Source: Flammula alnicola (Eukaryota; Basidiomycota; Agaricomycetes; Agaricales; Strophariaceae). Taken from it: DNA of 64,000 nt. Below, in pieces: positions 45,985 through 58,145 of the stretch. Under the pieces are notes generated by a model. The model saw only the letters and a list, made by a program, of their open reading frames with translations. It did no database searches and had not been told where the DNA came from. Positions within the stretch are counted from its first letter, which is position 1. Each line of letters opens with the position of its first letter. Where the stretch lies: the NCBI GenBank assembly GCA_015499995.1, contig JADNRV010000105.1, forward strand, positions 124,001-188,000. Reading direction: 5' to 3'. The position numbers were made by a program, and so were the translations under genes.

Positions 45985-46830
45985 GGGCATTGGGCTACCT
46001 CAAATCCCAGCCGTGGTCGGCGGCCTGAATATCTTGAAACAGCAGATAGATGATGCGCTAGGTAAGTATTTTATGAATACTGCACGCTCTCTCAACAATT
46101 AATTTCTGCTACTTTGAACAGCGCACAATCTCGATAACCAACACTGACGTACAGTCATGCAAGAGATGACCAGGAGCGGATACGATGATCGAGTTATGCG
46201 GGCCGCCATGGCACACCTCTACGTCGTCATACCCAACGACTTACCGGCTCATACCGTTTGGACTGCGCGATGTGAAGGCTCTATTTGGCGCATATACCCG
46301 CCATCCTACCTACCGGATTGCCCCGGGTTTTCTGCCAACAGGAGCAAGATATCGCGTCTGCATGCTCCCGACCAACTCCGTCCCCTATTAGTATCATGCG
46401 TGGCTGAAGGATGCGGATCGTTGGACGAAATTTGGACAGATTCGATTTAAACGACCGCATGAATTTCCTTGGTGGGAACCAAATGGACCGCTCTTCACTT
46501 CTTCTATTGTTCCGTGGTGGCACACTCGTCGTTACGGGCTCGGAGTACACACTCGAACTACGGGCGTGCTTCAGAACTTATTTGGGTTTTCGAGCACCCT
46601 CCAAAGTTCACGAGGGAGTCGGCCCTCGCGCGAATGGCGCCGAAAACATCAGGCACGTAACTTAGGATCGCCAGCACCCTCTACGACCTTGCGCGATGAC
46701 CTTCGGACCACTTCGAACCCTACACTCTCGTCGACTGTGAGGACGCACCTATTTAATGCGCTGTTACTCAGCCTCCGCCCTGGCCTATCCTCCATCTACA
46801 ACCACAACACTCTAATCATTTGTTAGGCCG
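45985..46830 (+). pseudogene. Unrecognised gene remnant with duplicated exon
   Basis: The first exon (45985-46061, then GTAAGT) matches 1-78. Downstream, VMQEMTRSGYDDRVMRAAMA, FGLRDVKALFGAYTR and PGFLPTGARYRV lie in different frames, then WLKDADRWTKFGQIRFKR and HEFPWWEPNGPLF. So the gene is open only with several frame corrections. Family not recognised. Confidence 0.45.
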
Positions 46831-46940
46831 TCTTTGTATGACCATTCCAGCTATATTCAAAACGATAGAGCTTTTTGGCCGATGTTGCTCCTCAGCAGTT
46901 TGTTTGTTTGTAAGTAGCCACATAGTTACCCGTGCCCAAG

Positions 46941-47115
46941 CCATCAGCACACATCGTCCCGATCGGTACATATTTGGCACTGTCTGGATCAATAAATAAA
47001 TAAACCGCTGAGGAACAACGCCAGAGTATCGTAGAGTATCGTTTTGAATAGGTTCGGAGCAAGCCCACGTGCTCCGGTCGCGAGCGCAAGCAGCGGCTCC
47101 TTCGCAGAAGGGGCT
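46941..47115. repeat. Dispersed repeat with empty MITE site
   Basis: Matches the flanks of the MITE at 33652-34290. TATTTGGCA occurs once at 46971-46979, followed directly by CTGTCTGGATCAATAAATAA. The end carries the hairpin-rich block GAGCAAGCCC...GGGGCTTGC. Confidence 0.75.
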
Positions 47116-47169
47116 TGCGTCAAAGTCCATCAAAAAGATGTGTTTGCTTAATACGCTCGCTCTCACTCA

Positions 47170-48020
47170 AAAACCAACGCATAAACATAATTCAAAGTGT
47201 ATCCCGTACTGAAAATATATTATAATATATGTATTCCTTCAAAACATAAGATACATAGAATTGACATACAGTAGAACATGATGAGTGGACAAAACACACA
47301 AATTTATGAATCTTGGCCTATCATCATAGGTTTTACACCGAATTTTCTGGAGGTTGGGCACAGTTATATGTATTGCTAAGTCTAGATACTTATTTTGAAT
47401 GTAAGAAACTTTCTTCCCTCTGAAATCGATTTCCATTAACCAACTGGCTCACTGTGATTGCCTGTGTCACGCGTGTCACAAATGCGTACTCACGGTGCGC
47501 CATGCTGCAAGGTCATAGCAAGGCGAATAAGACACTCAAATAACAAATTTAAGTACTCCTTCTGCACTGTAATGTCGTCTCAGAATCTCGAGCTCAACCT
47601 ATCGTGGGATGCCATTTTTTCCTTTGTGATGAAATGCACTTGCTGGGTTGTGCTGGGGGCCAATCACGTGACTTTATAACGAAGGGATACTGCTCTTGTA
47701 ACGAATATTATAGCCTCAATAAGTGCACTACAGACACCAAAGTCTGAAAATGTCATTATATATAGTATATGAGTTATGGGCCCAAACTATCCAGTGGCAG
47801 CTTAAGATTTACTTTCTCTAGAAGGCAGGAAAGGAAATGGGGTCAAGTCACCTACTTAGACAGCTCACAGCTCAATAATAAAGTTGTCTTAAAAAATTGT
47901 AAGTAGTACAAAATTTGTATCGTATGTTCTACTCAAGAACGCGCGCAAAATTGGGTAAGTGCGTCTCGAACTGACTTTAAGCGTCGGGAGCGACCAAACC
48001 CCCTCAATCGACGGACATTG
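47170..48020. other. AT-rich non-coding stretch
   Basis: No supported gene. Confidence 0.3.
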
Positions 48021-48027
48021 ATGCAAG

Positions 48028-48255
48028 CCCCTTGTCAGGTTTTGCTGAAAGCAACTATATACAAATAAACACCGGAAGCTGACAAAGGGCTTGATCCGAG
48101 CCTACGTTTTGAACAAGCTGCGCTTGACCCTCGGTGTCAGCCGCTTCGCGACCGGCGTGTGCAAGGAGGAAGCTTACATAACCATTACGTAAAATTATTA
48201 CATACATAACATTTTGACATAAGCAGAACCCGTCCTCTCTTAATATGTTTGATGT
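48028..48255 (+). repeat. Hairpin-rich dispersed repeat, copy C
   Basis: GCTGCGCTTGACCCTCG, CCGCTTCGCGACCGGCGTG, AAGCTTACATAACCATTACG and GACATAAGCAGAACCCGTCC match copy B. It lacks the MITE present in copy B and leads into the long direct repeat. Confidence 0.65.
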
Positions 48256-48264
48256 TTGATGGAA

Positions 48265-48950
48265 AGCTGAGCTCGAGGGTCATCAAAAAACGGCGATCGC
48301 AACGGCGGGAAGGCGGCAATTTTCCACCCGGTCATGTGACTTTCGCGTCGGGCGTATAGGGGCATTAATGCCATAATGTGCACTTCTCAGTCCCGCCGCT
48401 TTCCTTCTGGACTCCTCAGAATCTGAGGTGATTCCTTGCAGGTAATAGTAGGAGGTTGAAAGAATTTGATTACACAGTACCTACTACAAGTGTAACGCAT
48501 TCTAGGCTATGTAACAATGAATAACGAAGAGCAAAACTAACCATATCATGGAGGGCAAGGCAATGACCTCGAGCTTCGGTCTCTGCGAACAAGGCGGATG
48601 GCGCAATGACGTTGGTATTGTATGCGCAAATGTGGGGGTCAGCCTCCTGCATTGGCATTGACAACCGTGAAGGAGCGGCGTGGCGTCGAGTTTGTACCTG
48701 TTGCGTCGATGGCGGCAGCCGTGAGGTCGGTGTTGGATCCGTTGGCGCGATTGATGCACAAGAGGGCGGTGGCAGTAGCGGCGTACCGTTGGCTCGGCAC
48801 CACTTTTTGCATTTGCAGTGCGTGCGTGCGCGGTCTGGCAGCGGTATTCGCGGGACAAAAGGAGGGCGAGGCGACAGCCTCAAGCCCTGTTCTGCACAAA
48901 AACCGGGGGCAGGGGGTGTCAGCGGTGTTTTGTGGGTGAAAGGAGGTAGA
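48265..48950. repeat. Long near-identical direct repeat, copy 2
   Basis: Partner of 35884-36555. The copy ends at GAAAGGAGGTA; the downstream sequence differs completely. Confidence 0.85.
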
Positions 48951-49740
48951 TGAGGGCACTTACCGACTGCGTCTTTACAGATCTAGCCGCTGAGCTTCGG
49001 TGTTGCTTTCATCGTCATTGTTAATGGCGGTGTGGGTATTTTTGGTGGTCGCTGTGCGCTGTTGCGTCATGGCGATAGTGTTTTGTGAGCGTTGGGATTG
49101 TCCTTGCGTCTTTCGGGACTCGGAGTGGTGTTCTCTGCGCTAAAAATGAGGGAGAGGGGTCAGCGGAGGTGTAGGGGGTGGTCACTCACGGGTGGCCTTC
49201 TTCCTCCTCGCGTTCGGTGGCCGTTCGGGTTGCTCGTGACCGACGACGAGCCGTTCAGTCCTCGTCGTTGTCCTTTGTTGGGTATCTTCATGGTTTTGGT
49301 AGTGCCACGGTGGGTTGGGCTCCTTGTTGACGTCGACGGTGGGCTGCGGGGAGCGGGGTAGGCGACAGGACGGTGGAGGAAAACAAGTGGTAACTGATTG
49401 CCGGGATTTGCCGCCGGTCTGATCGCCGTGGGCCCGGCCGTTTTTTCCGAATCCCAGATGCTAATCGAAAGCTTGAGGTGCGAAGTTCGAGCTTCAACTT
49501 AGCTTCCGACTCGCTTTCCAAACGTGCCAAACGAAAGACTGGCGTTTTACGCTGTGCTCGTTTATTCGACTGTTTGTACTCTACTCTCAAACTATTCGTC
49601 CTTTCGAAGCGGACCTGGCCCTCTACGGAATCACTAGCGTTTACGCTGTGCTCCCGTGCCCAAAACCCTGGCAATCGTCGGCGGTCGCACGACTTCGTCT
49701 TTCTCATTGACCTGCATTTCTAAATCTTTTCATAATTAGA
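48951..49740. other. Upstream region of the JmjC gene, no gene assigned
   Basis: Open frames on both strands lack motifs; the plus strand leads into the JmjC gene. Confidence 0.3.
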
Positions 49741-49781
49741 AAAAGGATGACTTCAGGTTTGTACTTTCTCATTTCCCTGGT

Positions 49782-51879
49782 TTGAGATGTAATCCAAACT
49801 GTATGCGCAGGATCTTCGCGGGAATTGCCAAGTGGGTCATTTTAACTTTGTTTTATCTACAGAATATCGACGCTTTCCACTACAACGCAGTTTCAATCAA
49901 AGCCCCTGGCCCGAAACTAAGGGGGAAAATGATCGGAAGTTACGCAGTTTACATCTCAAGCGACGCGCCCGCCTCGTACGAGAACCTGGACTTTTCCTCT
50001 GGAGATATTTGGCTCCAAACTCATGAAGTTGCCTCCGCTCGATGCGAGCGCTCCAAGAAAGCAAATAAATCGGACATGAAAAAGTACTTGAAAGATGGGG
50101 TGGTCTCCTACTATGACGGGGACGCATGGAACGTCGTCGACTCTAAGGAGAAAGACCCTGGAATTAGTCACCCGCAGAGCGGTAGCTTCCGAATAGACTT
50201 GGAACGGCTGTCCTGGAGGAGCAAGAATTCTTTTTCGTCAGGTTCATCTTGGATAAACAAGGCAAAGAAAATAGACGAGACATCGGATGCGCATGGTTTT
50301 TCAGGTGAGCTTTTCGTTGTTATTCGATTACTTCTCCAGTTGACGACGTTTCACTATAGGAATGGGAAGTATTAACGGAGATGGTATGTTATCAATCTTT
50401 TAAGTGACGTCTTATTATATGCCTGACCGGATACCTAGAGGAAGTAACCGGACAAGAGGCGGGAAACGGTAAGCTTTATAATTACTTCTACGAACAGCCC
50501 GACTGAATACTGAGCAGGACAGAAAGATGTTCGAGATATCGGTCATTCCGAGAACGACCTACCAAGGCGTACGTGACACGAGTTTCTGTCTTTCATCTCA
50601 ATACTGATATACGGCAGTCTCCTGTTTTGAAAATGAGTGGATATTGGATCTGTATAAGGAATGGACATCAATTCCGATCTCCTATATAAAGCCGACTCAA
50701 GTAAACGGAATGGAGGCCCTTAGGCTGCTAGTGGAATTCCGAGAACACCTCCCGAAACGACCTCTACCAACCTCCAAAATAGTTCTTTCCCGGCATGAGC
50801 TGATGTACGAAGTGAAGCCGACAGACCTTGACGTCCTTCGTGACCTTGTATCGATGAAGGAATGGAAGGGTGTCGACGTAGTCACCCAAAGTACTCCCGG
50901 AACTATCAACGGAGCTGAGATATATCGATCCTTACTTTACGCCGGAGACCGGGAATGGACAGAAGACGACTCCCTCCTCACCGCTTTCAACCTTCCGTCC
51001 GAAAATCTGATGACTTGCGGGATAAAAATCCCAGAAGAGATCTCCTCTGAACAGCCTAACGTCGTTCATCAGGGGGAAAGCGGCGCCAATGGTCAAGATG
51101 CTACATGGGAAAGCATCATCTGCCCAAGAGGTGCATTGACTCCCTGCCACGTGGATGACTGGGTTGTGTCAATATTCATCGGGCATCTCACTGGAAAAAA
51201 GCTCTGGCTATTTTGGCCTCCGACTCCTAAAAACATTAGCACCTACACCACCTCCATCCTCTCTGACGATCCGCAACTTAAAATCAGCGATGGTATCCGC
51301 TCGTTGACTGGTCTTGAAGTCCTTCTATTAGACGAGGAGCAGCTGGCATGGGTGATGGTTCCAGGCACCATCCATGCTGTCATCACATTCTCGAAGATCG
51401 CAACTCACACCAGCTTTTTCATGATAAGCAGCGAGCACCTTCCGATCGCGCAGACTACATCAAAAGAGGTCCTTACATGCATAAGGCGTCTCAATCAGAA
51501 TGGTAACTCTCCTGGAACAAAAGACGCAGATAATTTCCTAGAATCGCTTGCAACCAACGGTCTTCCTTGCTGGAAGGGTCTTGCAGATAAAATGAAAAAA
51601 AAGAAGTCCCTCCGACGACAAGCTAAAGAAATCGAAGGATGGGTAGAGGACGTAAAGGAAGGAATTTCGATGCTTGCGCAGCGTAGGCCATGGATGAAGC
51701 CTAATCAAGAATTAAACGAAGCAGAAGACACCTCCAATCAAAGAAAACGATCATTGAGTAAAATGTCTAGTTCGAACAGCTCGAATGAACAGGCTAAGAA
51801 GAAAAAGGTGGGTAAGGTTTCTTCCTATAACGTTATACTGGAGTTCATGCATTGTACAGATGTAGTATCCATTTCTTAA
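49782..51879 (+). CDS. JmjC-domain 2OG-Fe(II) oxygenase-like protein
   Basis: Exons 49782-50304, 50360-50383, 50439-50468, 50518-50568, 50618-51879 (1890 nt, 629 aa). All four introns are phase 1, 49-55 bp, with GT-AG borders. Three exons are only 24, 30 and 51 nt. The C-terminal half has the JmjC core: CPRGALTPCHVDDW gives the HxD pair H387/D389, GKKLWLFWPP follows, and VMVPGTIHAVITFSK gives the distal H462. A basic C-terminus (KRSLSKM, KKKKVGK) looks like a nuclear signal. JmjC enzymes use Fe(II) and 2-oxoglutarate to demethylate histones or hydroxylate proteins. The catalytic trio is present, but the substrate cannot be told. The start is uncertain; an upstream exon beginning at ATG 49746 is possible. 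Confidence 0.75.
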
Positions 51880-52670
51880 AATAAATGCTTAGTACATCCT
51901 TTGTAATATTCCATCCTGGGGCTCTTATATGCTTATTTCTTGGCTGTGATATATTTCATTGCATCCTACATTCCATTTCCAGAGGTGGACGGAACGGTTA
52001 TTGCGGTGCGGTGTGACCCGCGTGTGATGCCGGCAACTAAAGCGCAAAAAACTACAAAACAGAGACCTCATTTTGTTCTGCGATTACAGCCGTTTCGGAA
52101 ATTCTTGTCCGCGGCGATTTCCGACGTTTTTTAAATAAAATAAATAAAACAAATCGAGAAAATGAGAAAAATTCAGAAAGTTCAAAATCGTAGCTTCCAC
52201 CGTCTCTACTGCTTGTAAACGAGCATCTACACTCTGTTAAATACCCGTACATCATGTCTAATGACTACGTCAATCATCCCTCAGACTTTTCCGTTTCTGA
52301 CAGCAAAGAGAACATCGGAGACAGCAATTCTGGCCCCGAGCCAGAGATCAAGACACATGGCAAATATTCCTGATATTTTGAGTGTATCCAGATTATGAAA
52401 AGCCTTGGGAAAGGCCCTGAAGACTTTGAGGGCGTGGCGATAAAATAAAATAAAATTCATTTTCTTGAACAAAATCAACTATAGAAAAACTTGGTCCGAT
52501 GTCTAAATAGCCTGGAGCATTAAGAGAGCTCAGAACTGATATTAAATAAACAAGCCAGAAATTTATGATGAAACCCCTACCTTGTTGTAAGCCCACTCAG
52601 CAGTAGTGTTGCGGCCGAAGCGAAGCGAGGCGAGGCGGAGTGAAAACTTCGAATCGACTCGAATTTTCGA
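51880..52670. other. Spacer before the copia element
   Basis: No gene. TACAGCCGTTTCGGAAATTC at 52087-52106 resembles 60248-60267, a short dispersed repeat. A GAAGCGAGGCGAGGCGGAG purine tract lies at 52622-52640. Confidence 0.4.
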
Positions 52671-52672
52671 GT

Positions 52673-52715
52673 TATCAGTCCGTTATACGCACGTACTGAG
52701 TTTACTTGTTCTTTA
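52673..52715 (+). repeat. Remnant of the copia 5' LTR
   Basis: Only the last 43 bases of the LTR remain; sequence further left does not match the 3' LTR. Confidence 0.7.
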
Positions 52716-52808
52716 GGTTATGGGCCCCGAGTTCCACTGCTAACCGAACAATTATCACTCGCAAAATCTTACCTGACCTCACTTCGAATTCTCTATCTAC
52801 TGTCAACC

Positions 52809-55800
52809 ATGTCTACCACCTCGAAAACCACTGAGGACTTCACCCTCATGAAGATCCCGAAGCTCGATGAAGCCGGCACTAACTGGGTGATATACAAAGA
52901 CCGTTTTACGTGGGCTATCGACGCGCGCGGCCTTCTGGAGCATATCGATGGCTCCGAGGTCGCACCACCTGATCCCGTCAATCGCACTGGTGCAAACCAG
53001 ACCCTTACTGCCGACGAGATCAGAGCCGAGGATGCGTGGAAGAAGGAACTCAAAACCTGGAAGGCAGGAGAAGCAACCGTCAAGCATCAGATAGCTGCGA
53101 CGATTACGGACTCACAATTTATGAAGATCCGCGGTAAGCCAACTGCGCGCGAGATCTGGGAAGCACTTGCAAACGACTTCGAGAATAAATCCCGGATGGT
53201 TTCCGTGGATCTCCGACGTCGACTTCAGCAGGAGCGGTGCGCCGAGAAGGGCGACGTGCGAGCTCATTTCACGAAGCTGCGCACGATGCGCGAGGATCTT
53301 GCCGCAATGGGACAGCCACGTTCCGACGACGATTTCTACACCATTATCATGGGCTCGTTGACATCTTCCTTTGACCCCTATATCTCCGCCGTGAACGCAA
53401 CGTCCAGCGGTCTTGGTACCACATTGTCCCCCGATGAGCTCATGCAGACGGTGACGGAAGAGTATGACCATCGCAGTTTGGGCTCAAAGGCCTCGAAGAA
53501 GGCTGACGAGAACGTCGTGTTTTACTCCAACGACGGCGGCAAGGGGAAGAAACGCACTGGCGGCTTCAAGCGCAGTGTCGAATGCTTCAATTGCAAGAAG
53601 CGTGGCCATGTGAAGGCCGATTGCTGGGAGAAGGGCGGTGGAAAGGAGGGGCAGGGTCCGAAGGGCAAGGGAAAGGAAAAGGAAAAGCCAAAGGAGGCCG
53701 CCGCGAGCGCCTCGGCTAAGGATAGCGAGCCCGCGGCAACCTGGATGGCTATATGGGAGGAAGATGAAGACCTTCTCGCAGAGCTTGCGAGGATCAGGAA
53801 GATGCCTGAGGATGAGATTGCGGAGGAGGCTGAAAGGCTCAACGAGGAGAGCCGGCGCATCATCCGCGAGATGGAAGCCAACGAGCCACCACCAAACCCC
53901 AACATCCATCTCTTTCCTCTCGAAGAATATGAGTTAATCGACGATATCGATGACGACGATCCTGATATGCCTGGTCTCCAAGATGCATCCGATTCCGAGG
54001 ATGAAGCTGATGGCGAGGATGATGATGAGCCGCTTTTCGACGATACACGCCACCATTTTCACGCACCAGCAGAGGACTCTGATTCCGAGTCCGAGGGGGA
54101 GCTCGACTGCTTTTCCGAGACTGACTCGGAGGGCGGTGATGACCGCGAGGAGTCTCTGCAAGATTTCGTCACCTCGTTAGCTGAAGAAGCCATAAAACAA
54201 GACGCTGAAAACTCACTCTTGTTCATTCCCATGCCCGACACAGATGCCGCATACACTACGACATTCAGAGCTGCCGAACTCACCAACGGCGGGCTCGGGA
54301 ACCAGCTAGTCGACATTGACCTGTACGACTCAGGCGCTTCACGCCACATGTCTGGCCACCGTCATCGATTCACGAACTACGTCGAAATTGAGCCAAAGCC
54401 CATTACCGCCGCCGACAAACGCGCTTTCCACGCTGTCGGAAAAGGCGATATGTTCATTACCCTTCCGAACGGCAATTCCACCTCAAAGATCCTCTTGAAG
54501 GATGTCCTCTACGCCCCTAGCATGGGGGTAACCCTAGTCTCCATCAGCCGCATTGCGAAATCCGGATCAGCAGTCATGTTCTTAGACGACTACTGCCGCA
54601 TCTTCGACAACCGTAAACAGCAAATTGCGAGGATCGAGGTCAGCCAGGGGCTGTATCGCGTGTACAATGCTCGTCCTGAGACCGCAGGTTATTCGGGGCG
54701 GGTAAAGGAATTGCTGACGATTGACGAATTGCATCGTCGATTGGGCCATGTGTCGCACGAGGCGGCGCGTCGATTGGTGGAGAAAGGACTGGTGACGGGG
54801 GTCGAGCTTGACACGGAGAGCAAACCGTCCTTCTGTGCATCATGTGAATGGGGGAAGGGGCATCGGAAGCCCATCCAGAAGGAGCGAGAGGGTGAGAGGG
54901 CAGCGGCGGTGGGTGACGAGATCCATTCTGAAATTTGGGGGCCAGCATCTGTGGAGACAATCAATAGGAAGACCTATTGCATCAGTTTCACGGATGACTG
55001 GAGTCGTTTTACAGTCATTTACCTTCTTCGTAAGAAGGACGAAGCCTTCGACTCCTTTCGGCACTTCGAGGCTTGGCTCGAGACCCAGTATGGCGCACAC
55101 ATCAAAGTCTTTCACACCGACCGCGGCGGCGAATTTCGAAGCACCGAATTCGACACCTGGCTCAAGGAGCACGGCATTGTGCGCCGACTCACTGTCCACG
55201 ATACCCCCAAGTACAACGGCGTCGCTGAGCGCCTAAATCGAACCCTCATCGAGAAGGTTCGCGCAATGCTTCACGACAGCAGCCTGCCCAAATTCCTCTG
55301 GGGCGAGGCGCTCATGCATGCAGTCTACGTGAAGAACCGCACATGGACGCGAGCGCTTGGCGACAGGACAGACCGGCTCAAAGCCTGATCTTGCAAATAT
55401 GCATCCATGGGGTTGCCCAGTCTGGGTGCACGACACCAGCGGTGGAAAGCTGGATGGACGGGCGAAGGAAGGTCGGTGGGTGGGGTTCGACGAAGAGAGC
55501 CGGGCACATCGCATTTATTGGCCCGGAAAGCGATCTGTGGGTGTGGAGCGAAGCGTTAAATTTGTTCCAACAGAGGATGTAATTGTGGAATATGTACCGC
55601 TCGAGGGGGAGAAAAACACCGACGCCGACAAACTCGATGAGCGAGACGAAGACGAGCGTCCCATTTTCCCTGCAACCAACCCCAACCCTGCTCGAGAAGT
55701 TGCTCAAGTCGAAAATGAGCATCCGGCGGAACCGGTGCAGCCCGAAGAGCCAGTTGGTGGGCGCGGCCAGCGTGTACGCAAAGAATCTGCCTACGTTAAG

Positions 55801-57535
55801 GCGATTCGGGACGGAGAGGGTGTAGCAGACCACTTTCCATCAAAGAGCACTTTCCCGCGTGGATTGCAGCTCATAGGCGAAGAGATTGGGATGGCTGGTT
55901 TAGTGGATGAGGGGGAGATCCTCGAGGCAATGGAGTTTGCGATGGCGGTTGAGATGGATGCGGCAGAGGGTTGAATCCGACGTATGACGAAGCAAAGAAG
56001 CGCTCCGATTGGCCGAAGTGGAAGCAGGCCATCGAGCTCGAGCTCAAGACGCTCGAGGACAACGGCACATGGAAGATTGTTAAGCGCCCGGAAAATGCCA
56101 ACGTCGTCGACAACAAGTGGGTCCTTCGAATCAAGAAGAACTCTGCCGGCGAGATCGACAAGTACAAGGCTCGTCTCGTCGCGCGTGGATTTACGCAAGT
56201 CCACGGCGTCGACTTCAACGAGACGTACGCCCCTGTAGCTCGCCTATCCTCCTTCCGACTCCTAATGGCCCTCGCAAATCGCAACGGATGGCCGATCGAG
56301 AGTTTCGATTTCGACAGTGCATTCCTGAATTCCGAGCTGAAAGATGATGAGGTCATATACCTCGAACAGCCAAAGGGATACGCACAGAGCAATCCGCAGC
56401 AGTACGTTCTTCGTCTGAAGAAGGCCCTGTATGGGCTGAAGCAAGGTGCACGGAGCTGGTATGACTCCTTGAGCAAGGCGCTCGAGGACTTGGGGTTTCG
56501 CAGAGTCGAAGTCGACCGTGGAGTCTTCATTCGCAACTCAGGAAGTGGCGATTTCGTGATCCTAGCAGTCCATGTCGATGATTGCATGGCCACTGGACAA
56601 CCAAAGTCCCTGGTCAATGAATTCAAGGTCCAGATGAACAAGAAGTACAAACTTACCGACCTTGGCCCATGCACTTGGCTTCTCGGTATCAAGATCAATC
56701 GCGATCTCGAAAACGGCACCATTGCACTGTCCCAGCGCGCGTACATCGACGCCATTGTAACGCGATTCAATTTCGATGATCTGAAGCCCTCGCCGATTCC
56801 TATGGATCCCAATCAGCCTCTCGGACGTTCCCAATGCCCCACAACACTCACCGAAAAAGCGCGTATGCGAAATGTCCCATATCGCGAGGCCGTAGGCTCG
56901 CTGATCTACGCCGCGGAAGGCACAAGGCCAGACATCAAATTTGCGACGTCAACCGTGGCGCAGTTCATGGAAAATCCTGCGTGGATCCACTGGGAGGCCG
57001 TAAAGCGAATTTTTCGCTACTTGAAGGGCACGCGAGACCTCGAGTTGGTGTACGGCGGAAAGGAACAAGACCTGGTCGGATTTGTGGATGCAGATGGGGC
57101 GTCGCAGGAGCACCGACACGCAATTTCGGGCTACGTGTTCATGGTGGATGGTGGGGCAGTGTCGTGGTGGTCAAAGAAACAAGAGTTGGTGACTCTTTCA
57201 ACCACAGAAGGCGAGTACGTTGCGACTACCCACGCTGTCAAAGAAGCCGTGTGGATGCGCAGCCTTATCGATTATCACCGAGCTCTTCGGGGTTCCCCCG
57301 GAGCCAACTACCCTTTACAGCGATCATCGATTGCGCTCGCTCACGGTGGACAATACCACGCACGCACCAAGCATATCGATATTGCTATCATTTTATTCGT
57401 TACATCATCGAGGCCGGCTCCATCAAGCTCGTTTACTGTCCGACTGACGAGCAAACTGCCGACGTCCTCACCAAAGCTCTTCCGAGTGCGAAAGCAAAGC
57501 ATTTCGCAGCTGCAATGGGACTCCGTGCAGTTTGA
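52809..57535 (+). pseudogene. copia gag-pol polyprotein, frameshifted
   Basis: Open from 52809 to 55388. Gag comes first, with a zinc knuckle CFNCKKRGHVKADCW near 53583. An acidic linker follows. Protease is LYDSGASRHMSG near 54322. Integrase has a zinc domain ELHRRLGHVSHEAARR...CASCEWGKGH, then D in SFTDDWSRF, D in FHTDRGGEF and E in NGVAERLNRT. A deletion near 55375 shifts frame into KPDLANMHPWGCPVWVHD. A lost G near 55970 shifts it into NPTYDEAKKR. Reverse transcriptase follows (WVLRIKK, FDSAFLN, LAVHVDDCMATG), then RNase H (FVDADGASQEHRHAISGYVF). A further break near 57285-57390 leads to KLVYCPTDEQTADVLTKALP. At least three breaks make it non-autonomous. Confidence 0.9.
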
Positions 57536-57543
57536 GGGGGAGT

Positions 57544-58145
57544 ATTGAATGTTTAGTTGCACCTTATGTGCACGGACACTGATTAGATTAGATATGACTT
57601 ACTTTTCACATGTCTTACTTTATTCCGGTATTCCGGGTTCCCGCGTTGCTATGGTACATACCGTAGATTATTCCTTACATATACCAGGCTCCTACCCAGC
57701 CGTCGTTTCGGGGTTCACAAAAAAAAACGAGATGCATCATCTAAGAGAGAAAGTACTTAAGTAGACGATATTCACTGCGAAATTTAAGGTTTGTATGACA
57801 AATAAGATCATTGATCTAATCATTTTTTCAATCACCGATCTTATTTGTCATACAAACCTTAAATTTCGCAGGTGAATATCGTCCAAGTACTTTCTCTCTA
57901 TGTATGATGCATCTCGTTTTTTTTGTAAACCCCGAAACGACGGCTGGGTAGGAGCCTGTACATATACTGTAGAATATCTGTGGTGCTCCCTCAGTCCCTT
58001 ATACGCACGTACTGAGGTGAGCACCCCATAGTAAACTACCTTCGTTTATTCTTTACTGACTATGTACCTAGTTTACTTGTTCTTTAGGTACTTAGTGTCA
58101 ATATCAGTCCGTTATACGCACGTACTGAGTTTACTTGTTCTTTAC
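57544..58145 (+). repeat. copia 3' LTR interrupted by a fold-back MITE
   Basis: Begins after the purine tract and ends ...TTACTTGTTCTTTACA. It contains the MITE at 57685-57958 and a partial internal duplication of CTTATACGCACGTACTGAG at about 57998-58016. Confidence 0.65.
57685..57958. mobile_element. Fold-back MITE, 274 bp, 9-bp target duplication
   Basis: Two arms of about 125 bp are near-perfect inverses around a roughly 20-bp centre. The ends are CAGGCTCCTACCCAGCCGTC and its inverse. TACATATAC flanks both sides exactly (57676-57684, 57959-57967). A 9-bp duplication with long inverted arms fits Mutator-type non-autonomous elements. Inserted in the copia 3' LTR, so younger than that element. 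Confidence 0.9.

Larger units (their letters stand above)
52673..58145 (+). mobile_element. Ty1/copia LTR retrotransposon, degenerate, 5' LTR truncated
   Basis: A 43-bp block (TATCAGTCCGTTATACGCAC to TTGTTCTTTA) at 52673-52715 recurs at 58103-58145, marking the LTR 3' ends. Next to the first lies GGTTATGGGCCCCGAG, which can pair with an initiator-Met tRNA fragment, as in many copia elements. A purine tract GAGGGGGAGT at 57534-57543 precedes the 3' LTR. The 5' LTR upstream of 52673 is not present. Gene order gag, protease, integrase, reverse transcriptase, RNase H is diagnostic of copia. Confidence 0.85.

Noticed and set aside
35884..48950. The two 670-bp direct repeats as LTRs of one retrotransposon
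   Set aside because: The DNA between them holds unrelated pseudogenes and several MITEs, with no gag-pol, primer site or purine tract next to the repeats.
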